Shown here: piece after piece, positions 23,701 through 34,433 of the stretch | Numbering within the stretch: the first letter of the stretch is position 1 | Layout: every line of letters starts with the position of its first letter | Assembly (NCBI RefSeq): GCF_001039355.2 | Contig: NW_019775844.1 | Coordinates: forward strand, 142,737-193,375 | Direction: 5' to 3' | From: Lingula anatina | Taxonomy: Eukaryota; Brachiopoda; Lingulata; Lingulida; Lingulidae | Length of the DNA stretch: 50,639 nt | The notes under the pieces: model-generated | What the model was told of the DNA's origin: nothing | Databases searched by the model: none | Seen by the model: the letters and a program-made list of their open reading frames with translations, nothing else | Made by a program: the position numbers and the translations under genes

Positions 23701-26305
23701 CTGATGACTCCGGCAAAGCTGAGCTTGCTTGGAGGACTCTGCCAAGCAGTGGGCAAGTCTTAAAGGGACTCACTGGACAGACGTTTATTCTTGATTTGAC
23801 TAATATACCGCCGGTTACCATGCCTGATGTCATGGCATATTTCTTGATTCCTGAACCTTGTGTGGAAAGGAGTGGAAACTCACGTCCACCATCCATGGGT
23901 ATTTTCTCAGGTTTCCCTTCTTCGATACAGCTGAATTGCAACCAACAGCACAGCAAAAATAGTTTACCATTACATTGCTCTCTCTTATATAACATGTCAA
24001 CGCCAAGTTTTAGGACATTCAGCCCTGCAACACAGGCTTGTGCACGACTGCAAGTGAAGTCGAAATGGAATATTTTAACCCCACTTCTCGCAAAATCTCA
24101 CATGTAATCTTAGTCTCGTATGACGTCATCTGCTGCGCAAAGGTTTAAAACTGGCTATCCCAGACAACTCCTATTGTAAGAGTGAGCACTGTATATGACA
24201 TCCCCATCCAACTGTCCTGTTGTGTTTATGCCATTGATGTGAAATCTGAAAATAAAAATTTTAAGGTAATTTTAGAACAAATTTCACCAGATTTTTGATA
24301 TTGGAAGTCAAAAATATAAAATGCTCTGTTTAGTCTAAATTATGGGAATGAGAGAAGCACTGTACAGTAATGGATTTATGATCACAAGTTCCCCAAAAAT
24401 TAGAAGTCTAAATTATTGGACTAAGGAAGCACTGTACAGTAATGGATTTATGATCACAAGTTCCCCATAAATTAGAAGTCTAAATTATTGGAATAAGAAG
24501 GCACTGTACAGTAATGGATTTACGATCACAATCTCCCCATAAATAAGAACTGTGATAAGTATTGTCAAAATTAAGCAAAATACATTATCAATTAATTGAT
24601 TATCAGAATAAAGCAATGTTAACCATTATTAATTAGGTGGGATGATATCAGAAGTGTTTTTTTAGATAAATCATTTAAAAATGCAACATGGGGGGAAAAA
24701 GGGAAAAGTTTAAACCCCAACCCTTCTTAGAACAAGTTTCAGCTAATATATAAGCCAACATAAATATGCCGTGAGTCTGCAGTGTATGTTTCAAGCATTT
24801 TGTTGACTGACCTAAGTCAAGTATTAGGACAGGGAGCTATAATTGCATATGTAAACACTGCTTGAAGCTCGCAGAGCTTGGAAGAGATTTAAGGAAGTGG
24901 TGTGTTTATATTGTATAGGTCAAGTCCAGTGTTCTTGACTTGATGGTATCTCTGGTGCTTCACACTTTCAGCAAATTGAAGGTGTGGGTTGTTTTAGGTA
25001 ATCTGTCTCAAGGACTCTGGCCTTGATGAGAGTCCTTGATGGGCTCTTAAAGTCGGACATGGTCATCAGTAGAGTGTGAAAATATGCAGCGAATGATGCA
25101 ATGACGTGAACTGTACATTGGTGGCCTGCTCACTGTTTACCTCCCAACTTGCATCAAACTGTTGATTTATATAATAGCAGTTCTTAGCTTCTGGTTGTAC
25201 ATAAGAATATGGCTGCCATATCATTTTGATTTATTTGCTTGGTGGAAATTTGAATGTGAATATGATGAGATTTTAAGCAGAGAATTAATGGGCAAGCGCT
25301 TGAAAAACTTACACTTTGTCATGTGTCTAAAGTCACAGTCATTACATAGGGGGATGGGTAGAGGGAGGGAGTGGAGGAGGTGAGGATGAGAGAAATGAGG
25401 AATAATTAAACTTACTTTTAACTATCTTATAAGTGGATTCTGGTGTGGCATCATACTTGAGTGTGATCCCTGGTGCTCTGTTTTGCTAGGAGTCCGCTTA
25501 CCAGTAAAAGAAATAAACAGTTTAGTCTTGCCCGTCTTACTTCCATCAAAATATAATAGGAGAAGCATGCAACTTGTACTGACTGCAAACTCCTTAAATA
25601 GCTGTATAAGAGCTGGTATTGGCAAAAATTTGAGCAGAATGTGGGGCGTTATTTCCATTGTAAAGATCCATAAATTCTTTTTGATATACTTACTAGTAAA
25701 GGGATAATAACTCTTCATATGAGATCTATATTTCACAATAAAAACATTGTGAATAACTCATAGAAATATAACATATTGCATTTTACCACAAAAACGCAGT
25801 TATAGCTATTATTCTGATATATCTGAGCTTGTCTTTAGACCATGTGACCTCCATTGATGGATATACTCTGTTAAAATTGCTCAGGGGATTTTAACAAATA
25901 ACCAAACTTTAAAAAAAAAAAAAACCAGGGACTAACTTTGAATGTAAAAATGGATTCATTTACCATTGGTAAGTATGAGAAAATTGTTGTTTCCTCCAGG
26001 AAAATTCATTTTTTGGCCGAAACGAAGAGTTATTATCACTTGAACAGTTTATATTCAAGTTTAGTGGTATATGTATTGAAAATGTTATTTTTTCAGGATA
26101 TTTGACTGATCTTTCATAGAGCTAAGATGCATCTAAATTTTGTCCGTAATCTGCCAGTAACACCCTGAGTTTCAAGGGGTCCCTGCAGGCACCTTCCATC
26201 TCTTCCACTATTATCAGCATACATTTACCTCTACCATTTCCAATAACCTCTTAAACTCAGGTTTAACCATAGGCCTCTATTTATTGCATCACATTGTATT
26301 ATTAC

Positions 26306-26360
<55 letters not shown>

Positions 26361-29300
26361 AACAGGCAAACAGTTAAAGGAGATAAATGTACTCAAATAC
26401 TTTTATTCATGATTGTTTTGATTATTCTTTCAGGACCCTAGTGCTTTGACGTTGACAGGTTGTCAGGAAAATGTCACCTGTTCTCAGGTAGGAAAGCAGC
26501 ATCATATAGATCTTAAAAACATTGCTGATAGGTCAGCCATTGAGATGTTCAGCAATATGAGAAAGCAGATATAAAATAATAGTTTACATTCAAAAGAATT
26601 GACTGAAATGATAAAAACACAAGCAATTTATTATATTCATTATTTTAGTCTTATTACTAGATAAGGTAATTTCCATTTTGTTTTGTTCTGAAGTCATAGT
26701 AATCTATGTAAAGATGCACGGCTTTGACAATTATATTGTTAATATTAAATTTTTGTAGTGTGTTGTCAAGTGTATATACTAGGTTTTTATATCTAAATTG
26801 AAGAATTTTTTCTTTCAAGTGTCTGAAACCATGCGGCCAAACTCATACTGGTTTAGACGACTGCAAAGCAAGGTGTCAGGTATGATAAACAAGAAAGAGT
26901 ATGGTAAAAAAGTAAACAGTCAACATTTATATAGAGACTGAATTTAAATATTTTTACCCATGAAGCATAGGTACACTTGTGCTGAAATGGTCAAGCAAGT
27001 TTGTCCTGACAGATCAGAATGTCAAAGGCAAAATTAGATTTGATTTTAGGACAAGATGAAATTAGAAAATGAGAACTTATCAGATTAAAAGGTTACCTTT
27101 TATTCACCTTGCCAATCTGGCAGTCTTGTGATGGCAAGTTTGCCCACTTGAAGGCCAGTTTTATATTTTGATCACAGAAGATCACCTGGCCAGATTCTTA
27201 CTTTAGGAAAATAATTTTAGAATTGTTTGATCATTATAAAAGTACTGTGTAAAACTATACAAACGTAAGGTTTACCTTAAAGTTTGTAAAGATGTGCTAG
27301 TACTGAATAGGTCAATAGAAATGAATAAATATTTCTTTTTATAATCTTTTTATGATAAATATTTCTTCTCACCCCCCAAAAGGATCATGAAAGTTGCCTA
27401 AATTCCTGCTTATTTCTGGACGACATCAAGACCAACAGGCCAGGGTTGTGTCCTCCAGCAGAAGAGGCTGTCGGTTTCGCAGCCGTGTGCGTGGAGGCAT
27501 GCACCACAGATGCCAGTTGTCCGGCCAGAGATGACAAGTGTTGCGACAACGGCTGCGGACACACTTGTCAGAAGGCAAAAGGAGAGGAAAATAGTAAGGA
27601 GATAGGTAGATGGATAGGTGGTTAAATGGATGATGAGAGGGCAGAAGGATGTAAGGGGGGGACGAACAGACAGACAGACAGACAGATAATAGATTGTTGC
27701 ATGGATGCTAGTACACAATCATATGGTTAACAGTTAACCCTGCCAGTACCTATGTCTGATAAGAACAATGGGAGCATATTGTCAGAGGCCTTTAACTACA
27801 ATATACTCAATTGAATTGAATTGAAATATAGATTTACCTATCACAATTTATTTAAAAAAAAACATGTTGCCATAAAGTTAAGATCTTTACCCACTTTTTC
27901 TTCCTCCTTTTGCTTCAGACAAAATTTTTTCACTTCAGGGTTTCCAGGGGTAAGATCTTAACCCCTTCTCTTATTGCTAAAGATGCAACATTTCACTTCA
28001 GGGTTGCCAGCAAGACCATATATCAAGAGGATCCAGGAGCTGACAGTGAACAACAGGGTGGTGGTAACCTGGAAGCCCAGCGCCCCGCAGAGGCACTCTG
28101 TACCCTTGGTCCACGTACTGCAGTCTCGCCAGAACCCAGGGGAGAAGGGGAAGGAGGCTTTGTGGACCGAGTGGGAAACTGTGAAACAGGTAACTCCATG
28201 TTTACCAAAAATTTTCACCAAGTGCAAGTGGGAGAACTTCTTGTCATCCTTGATTGCTCAAATAGAGATGTCAAATAAAGATGTTAAAATAATGGTCATA
28301 TCAGCAACATTGCTCAATTATGGAAGATTTTGATTGTCTCTTATCAGGTCATTTAATATGTGAACATATTTCAATTTGGGTATTTATATGCTGAAGTGTT
28401 TTTCTGTGATCTAGTATTTTTGCATACAATAAAATATCTAAGTTAACTTGTTGCAGTGAATATTAGTGCAGCAGATCACATGTGGAAATTTCTGGTGCCA
28501 GGCATCCAATAAAAAAAGTTGGTCGTAGTCACTGTGATAATGTATGCAGTGGATTCAAATAGTCTCCTCCCCTCATGCCCCATAATCAAAAGCTGTTCCC
28601 CATACCAAGCATTGTATAAATTATTAACAATACATAAGTGACAATATATTCCTTTCCTAACAGACCACTCAGTACAGTGCCAACATAGACGATGCAATTC
28701 TCGGTTACTGGTACGAGTTCCGAGTTGCCACGGTGAGCACCAATGGCAGTGTGGGATTCAGTTCCGGGTCCAAGGCATTGAGGCTCAGCAGAGGTGAAAC
28801 AGAGTTATATTACTCGAATAAGCTATGAATGATTTTAATTCTTTAAAATTGTAATCAGATTAGAAATATATTTTCTTATTAAAATTATCAAGATCCAACA
28901 GTTTGTGTAATATTCAATTTTGTTTTTTCTAAAATCTGTAATTCTCTCTCAGTTACTTTAGAAAAGAAATATGGATTTTTAAATCTCATAATTAAAAGCA
29001 AAAACAGTGTTGTACCATGCAGCCAATCATGTTTTTACCCTATGCTACCTGCATTAATAAACATATTTTAACTGTTAGCAACATGAACAATATTTTAGGT
29101 CTTTGTTTTATTGCAGTTCCACAGCCGCCTTCACAACCAGTCAACCTTACCGAAGGAAGTACCACAGTGCATGATGGGAAAATTGATGTTGAAATAAAAT
29201 GGCTACCACCACTGACTTCTGACCTTCCAATTATAAGATACAGGGTACTGCCATCTTTTTTTTCTGAATTTTAATATAAATTTGAAAAAAAATGCTTGTG

Positions 29301-32300
29301 TCTTTTGTGGTACCAACAACTGACTACATATAGCTTCATTCTCGAACAGAAAGGAGTTGGAACTTCTCCAGGCTTTCTCCATTGATCATACATCATAGTC
29401 ACCAAAGCATTCCTTTTTAATGCCATTCAACTTTTTACTTTCAGGTATTTTGGAGTGAGAGACTCAGTAGTATAAGCCCTGTGTTTGTTTCTCTGAAAGA
29501 ACACAGGCAGTCTGTCTCAGGGGTAAGTAATCAGTGTAGCAGATCATGATTTATTAGGGTAATTCCTCCATGTAGCATACACAACCACAGTATGGATCTA
29601 TTGCATGTAAAAATCACCAGGAAACATATGATTGATTAAATGAATGATAAATTTTGTTTATGCCTTAAATCTATCCTGTATGAAAACTATATTATACCGA
29701 AATCTTCCCCAGTTTTGCTTACAGTTATTTGAATTTTGTAAACAGGATATTGATTCAGTTGCACTGTAAATTCATTTATAGCAATGTTATATATTATTTT
29801 CATCTTTCATTATTTCCAGAATCAAAACAGCTACACAATCAAAAATCTCAAACCAGACACCACATATTTTGTTGAGGTATGTTTGAGATGGTTTATATTT
29901 CGAAAAAGAACTGTCAAAACTTGATTACTCCTTTAATGATCTCACTGTTAAGACTGACACTTTTGAAAGTATAATTTATTTATTCATTTCTTTTTGTAGC
30001 TGATAATTTTAGACACTTTTCTCCATTTTGTGGCTTTTATCAAGGTTTAAAAGACAGTAATTTTTGCAATTTTAAAGTCAAAGCAACTTTGATATGTTGT
30101 AGAATTGGACCAAAGAGTGCTATTCAGAGAAATTGTATTAGATGAGATGAGAAAATATTTCCCATCCAGCATTTCCCATCCTTTACCTTGGCTATTTATC
30201 TTTCACATGGTAGTACAAAACATCAGTAACTGTAATAACAGCATGTACCATAATATTGGTGGATGTATGCTGAAGTTATGCCATTAGTACAATGTATAAC
30301 TAATATTATATTAATTTGTAGAAATATAATACATAGCAGTTTGATTTTGTACATGGTCACTACATCATTTAAGGCATTTAATAGCTTCAATGAACTTGTC
30401 ACCTCCAGAGAAAAAGAGAGCTATTGGATTTACTTTTTGACATCTGTCTTTTTCTTTATCTTTTGTCTACAGGTGCAAGCAATATGTCGCTATGGTCGCA
30501 AAAAGCTGAGGAGCCGGAGGAGGTCTTTCTATATCACTACCTATGCAATACCTACAGCACCACCTGGTAAGTCCTGAAAATAAAATGTTTGTTCCTTTAA
30601 TTTATCATCTTGTCTGTGCTCTATTAAGCTTATTGGTGCTGCAAACTGCTAGGGTCTTAGAAACAACTATCTGAAATTTGAAGCAGTTGTCAATAATGAA
30701 CACATTAATTTTGCATAATTTTACTGGGCTGGTTTTAGTTTTACTGGCTTTTGGTATGGTCACATTGAAGAAAGTTCTCTCTTACTAGTTAATCATCATT
30801 TCACTTAGTAGATTTACTAGTACGTGGATCTTAAAACTATTTCAAAAGTTTTTGACTAAAAAGTCATCATATTTGTCTTATTTTGAAAGCCATGCTATTT
30901 CCTTGTTAAATTTTTTATTTAAGGGCTAAAGACCATTGAAATCCTGAAACATTGGTGATCAAGAAATTGTCAAATCATTAAAAATACCCATTGTTTCTTT
31001 TAGTTTCAGAACGTCCCACTGTCTTTGACATGGCTTATCTTGACCTACCAATGCCCCCTACAGTACTGAACCTCACTGTGCCAGAGGTGTATTTTTCTGA
31101 AGGCCAACTAAGGGCAAAGGTCACCTGGCTGACCACTGCAACCCCTGCAGGTCAGATTGAATTTGAATAAAAAAAATTATTAGATAAAAAATATCAATAA
31201 TAATAATAAATGGAGAACTTAATTTTAAAAAATGTCAAATCTAGTTGAGAGATTTTCTTTGATCATTAACTAGATGATGAACGTAATGTTGAACATGTCT
31301 TCTGGTCCTGAAAGCACAATACAATGCAGTTTAATTGTGAAAAACTTGTCATAACTTTTGCGTATTGATAACACATGGCTGTAGCACAGATGAATTGTGT
31401 TCATTTCTATGATAGCAGCATGGTCTTTTCTCCTTCAATTTGATTTACAGGTCCTCTTTTTATTTCAAGTTAATCTTTTAAAGATTTTTCACTTTCACCT
31501 AGTTTGCAAAAACATGCATTCTGGCATATACCCAAGTTACAAATATATTGCATTTAGTCTTTAACACCATGATTCAAGAACTACATTGGACTCAAAAATT
31601 TATTGTACAAAATGTCAAGTACATTTTACACTGACGAGAAAACAAACGAAATATTCAAAATAGACATTGCTGGTTTAACTCTTGAAGGCTAATAGTCTAA
31701 TCATCTGACAGGAATTTACTTGTATTTAGATTTTGTCTTGGTGCAGAAGTACACAGTCCACTGGGTGGCGCTTGTGTGTCAAGATGAGCCACAGACAGAA
31801 GCAATAAAGAAAGGTGCTACAACACATGTAAGTGAAAAAATCACCTCAGTCCCTTTCTCAGATGTCTTTTTGTCTGGAAATAATTTGATAAAAATGATAT
31901 ATCAAGCCAAGGTTCTTCATGACAAACTAAACTTGAGTTCAAAGAATTTTTAATTGACTCATGACAGATATATGATATTTAAAAAACAATATATTTATAT
32001 ATTTTTGTAAAATTCCTGGGTTTCCTTTCTGTGCAGGACACATTGTTTACTCTCTATGACCTGGAATACAGTTGCCATTATGAGGTGATGGTACGGAGTG
32101 TCTCTGCAGAGGGAAGGCAGAGCACTGTTACAACAGCCAGGTTTTACACCCCATCTTGCCATTCAGTGAAAGTGAAGGGGGATATAGCCCCCAACTGCCC
32201 GGCAACACCAGGTACACTATGGTCTAATTTTTAATGTAAAAAAACTTTCAACTAAGGCATTTTATACTTTTTAATAATAAAAAATCTATTCCTGGGATTA

Positions 32301-34433
32301 TCTGTAATTTTTCCTTTATCATAAGATTTTGTTCTTTGTGCATTTGGAGACAAAACTACCAACTATTTACTGAAGTTATAACCACAGTTTTAATTTTACA
32401 ATTTTTTAGTGTCAGAAGTTCAACTGTTGTTTGAAACATCTGTATTAATTTTGCAACTTTACTCCTTCAAGGTTTATTATTTTCGGGCATTCAAAAATGT
32501 ACTTTTTTTCAGATTTTGAATTAATGAAAAGGAATAAGAATCATTTTGCTCAAATTTACTGAGTAATTATTGTATTTTTTTCTTCACAGCTCCTCAGGTT
32601 ACCATGGAGACAGAGACTGTGAGAGGTATGGAGGGAACATCCGCCATATTGAGGTGTAACGTTATCGGGATGGAAGCTCCAGCTTTAAGTTGGAGTAGGA
32701 AAGATGGTGAAGAACTGACCGCCTCCAATCACAGGGTAAGAAGGAGAGTCGGACAAAAAAAAAAGAAAAAATGTTGAAAAAAAAATTCAATCTTAAATTG
32801 TAATACAATGCAGGGACCGATCAAGGGTTATTTGAAGGGGTGGGGTCCGTTTTTTTAGGAATGACAGGCTGTTAATGAAAAGTCGAACCCCCCCCCCCCC
32901 TTCTTGGCGTGGGCTGCGGGGCTAAAGGCCCCGAAAAAAAAAAGGTAGTTTACAGGGTGAATGGTGCCTTTTGGTATGGTTTAGAACTATTATTCAGAAA
33001 CTGATTTTTCCAAATCCTTATTTCAGGAGGGGACAGTTTAATTGATGGAAGGTTTTATATAATCACATGGAAATATACACTTTTGTACAATTTACAGCTA
33101 CTAGATGGTGCTCTTCACATATTGAGCCTCTCAGCAGAGGACTCTGGGGTGTATGTCTGCAGTGCGCAGAACCATCGGGGTCAGGTTGCCACGGGCACAG
33201 TGACAGTGATTGTTGAAAGTAAGTGGGGAAAATAACAGGAAAGTCTACGGAAATGTTGCACAGTATAATGTTTTTTTCCCCAGTTTGTAAAAACTTTTCT
33301 TTGTCATGGTAAAGCTTGGATTAAAAAGAGTTTAATTCTGTAAAAAGAGTTTAATTCTTAGCTATGATGTTTTATGATTCAAAAACCAGTCTGTTACCTA
33401 GCATTATTGGTAGACATGTTGCAGTAATTGTTATTATTCTAATTTTTAGAACCTGTTCTACCTCCCAAGCCAAAAGAGCTCCAGCACAGCTTCATTATCA
33501 CAGACGGCAACATTACTGCCCATTTGACCTGGAAACTTCCTGCCCCTGCCCCAGAAGATGCATATCATAGCATTACAGGGTTTCAGGTCAGTTGGGGTCA
33601 AAGGTCAGGGTCATCTGAAGGTCAGGGGTCGAGTTCCACGATGACTGGTGCAACAGTGGCTGTGTCGATACCTGAAGACCTTGAGGTATTGAAGCACTCT
33701 CTCTCTTGCTTCCCCCTCCCCTCTCTTTGTTTCCCCCTCTTCCCTCTTTTTCTCTTGCCCCCCTCTTTCTGTCTGTTGCTTTGTCTCTCTTTCTTTCTTG
33801 CCCCCCCCCCACACCTTTCAGTAATTGCTTGATGAGAACTTAAAGTTTGATAAGCAGTTAAGATATCAACGATTATTTCCACCAGGTTATGATAAAAATG
33901 TACCTGTCGGGTAAATGTCAGGAACTTAAAACTTTTTCAGGCAACTTTTGAGCTCAGTCTGGCTGACCTAGACGAAGGGACAGTGTACGTGGTCCAGGTA
34001 CAGGTGCTGTCCACAGTGGGGGCAGGGCCAGCCCAGAAGATCAGTTTTACCACTCCCGTCTTGAATTTTAATACTCAACTCCAAGGTGGGTTTTAGGTCA
34101 TACAGAGACATTTCATCACATAATGAAAAGTTTGCCTCCCACGAAGGGCTTGGTTATTCTTAAAGCAGTGCAAACAGTGAGTATGTGCATCTAATATATG
34201 CATCTTCTGTGCTATTATTTCCAGAACCATCTGCGCAAGAGGAAGAGCATAATTCTCACATGAATAATAAAGAAAAGAAGGACAAATATGACACAGAACA
34301 TAACTTCAAAGAAAGGACATTAAAGTCTACATCTGGATCATGGAGCCTCAAGATGCACCAGAGCTATTTTATGCAGGGTTCCTTACTTTTGTTTGCTCTC
34401 TTAAAAATAGGTGTCACTGGTGTAGTCTTGTGA
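17724..34433 (+). CDS. ANOS1: anosmin-1 orthologue with an added Ig domain, 18 exons, 809 aa
   Basis: Exons: 17724-17876, 26434-26487, 26820-26879, 27383-27593, 28002-28189, 28664-28793, 29117-29244, 29445-29522, 29820-29876, 30473-30566, 31004-31150, 31730-31827, 32037-32211, 32590-32735, 33098-33218, 33450-33685, 33941-34085, 34225-34433. All phases agree (2430 nt). Layout: signal peptide 1-20 (MSLVSGLLQVFLILG), Cys-rich region with ARCKARCLS, WAP domain with all eight cysteines (CPP...GFAAVCVEAC...CCDNGCGHTC) about 105-155, FN3-1 160-265, FN3-2 266-384, FN3-3 385-505 with a following Cys pair, Ig domain 525-613, FN3-4 614-735, Lys/Glu-rich tail and hydrophobic end. Vertebrate anosmin-1 is a secreted heparan-sulfate-binding matrix protein that modulates FGF signalling and neuron migration; it has no Ig domain and about 680 residues. 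The Ig and the hydrophobic end are the departures here. Confidence 0.95.
20640..20830 (+). repeat. purine-rich (G/A) tract
   Basis: About 190 bases are almost entirely A and G on the plus strand, with only scattered pyrimidines. This explains the open frames on both strands in this region, which I do not accept as genes. Confidence 0.6.
23447..24176 (+). mobile_element. TIR element carrying an intact ORF, within anosmin intron 1
   Basis: The left end reads aataggagttgtccgggatag, and the reverse complement of the right end reads aataggagttgtctgggata followed by g, so the inverted repeats differ at one base over about 21. The 730-bp unit contains a 189-codon ORF with no stop. I could not settle a target-site duplication: the flanking bases are only loosely alike. 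The superfamily is unknown. The element is short and carries no transposase I recognise, so it is best read as a non-autonomous element that holds a captured gene fragment. Confidence 0.65.
23538..24107 (+). CDS. hypothetical ORF (189 aa) inside a TIR element; possible captured gene fragment
   Basis: ATG at 23538 (context aaaatATGGCG) opens 189 codons ending at TAA 24105-24107, just before the right inverted repeat. Residues 8-105 look protein-like: a short helical segment KKAELTQFLSQRLVNFSS followed by YRVETLRELARAADML resembles a SAP-type or related helix-extension-helix fold seen at the start of some invertebrate multidomain proteins (weak recall). The region from about residue 110 is rich in Ser, Asn and Pro and may be translated non-coding DNA. 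No intron or paralogue in the window. It lies sense to the host gene inside intron 1, so it could be transcribed with the pre-mRNA. Function unknown. Confidence 0.4.
   Translation: MANTRNKDGDFSGWKKAELTQFLSQRLVNFSSYRVETLRELARAADMLNLPVVEADDSGKAELAWRTLPSSGQVLKGLTGQTFILDLTNIPPVTMPDVMAYFLIPEPCVERSGNSRPPSMGIFSGFPSSIQLNCNQQHSKNSLPLHCSLLYNMSTPSFRTFSPATQACARLQVKSKWNILTPLLAKSHM
24332..24549 (+). repeat. three tandem copies of a 72-73 bp unit
   Basis: Units start at 24332, 24405 and 24477 with tctaaattat. Each contains the conserved block cactgtacagtaatggattt followed by gatcacaa and ccccat. They are contiguous with no spacers, so this is a minisatellite and not a CRISPR-like array. Confidence 0.85.
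26296..26360 (+). repeat. (TTA)n microsatellite
   Basis: About 20 uninterrupted tta/att units lie 75 bases upstream of anosmin exon 2. Confidence 0.9.
32590..33218 (+). other. Ig-domain cassette of anosmin (exons 14 and 15)
   Basis: Two exons (32590-32735 and 33098-33218) encode a complete I-set-type Ig domain: strand B Cys in AILRCNV, the core Trp in ALSWSRK, and LHILSLSAEDSGVYVCSAQN with the second Cys. The introns on both sides of the cassette are phase 1, while the intron inside it is phase 0. Removing the two exons would leave the frame intact and rejoin FN3-3 to FN3-4 as in vertebrate anosmin. Confidence 0.9.
32811..33050 (+). mobile_element. dispersed GC-rich element, copy 2 (in anosmin intron 14)
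   Basis: Same family as the copy at 17237 but in opposite orientation: blocks ggggtccg, ggaatgacagg, ttggcgtg, aaaggccccg, gtttagaacta and aggaggggac occur in order. It splits the two Ig-coding exons. Ends are degraded. Confidence 0.65.
33695..33816 (+). repeat. pyrimidine-rich (C/T) tract in anosmin intron 16
   Basis: About 120 bases of nearly pure C and T begin just after the exon 16 donor at 33686. The minus-strand frames here encode low-complexity Arg/Lys/Glu and are not genes. Confidence 0.7.

Larger units (their letters stand above)
17877..26433 (+). other. anosmin intron 1 (8.6 kb)
   Basis: The donor is acacac|gtgagt and the acceptor attctttcag. It contains (GA)n near 18164-18184, AC-type repeats near 19075-19110 and 21610-21640, a purine-rich tract at 20640-20830, a TIR element with an ORF at 23447-24176, a 72-bp tandem repeat at 24332-24549 and a (TTA)n microsatellite at about 26296-26360. 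Apart from these I see no exon. Long first introns often carry enhancers, but nothing here identifies one. Confidence 0.8.

Noticed and set aside
24332-24549. CRISPR-like array
   Set aside because: The 72-bp units are contiguous without spacers, and the genome is eukaryotic.
27410-27718. Minus-strand 102-codon frame
   Set aside because: Antisense shadow of the WAP-domain exon and the adjoining CAGA repeat.
33588-33882. Three minus-strand Arg/Lys/Glu-rich frames
   Set aside because: Translations of the pyrimidine tract in anosmin intron 16.
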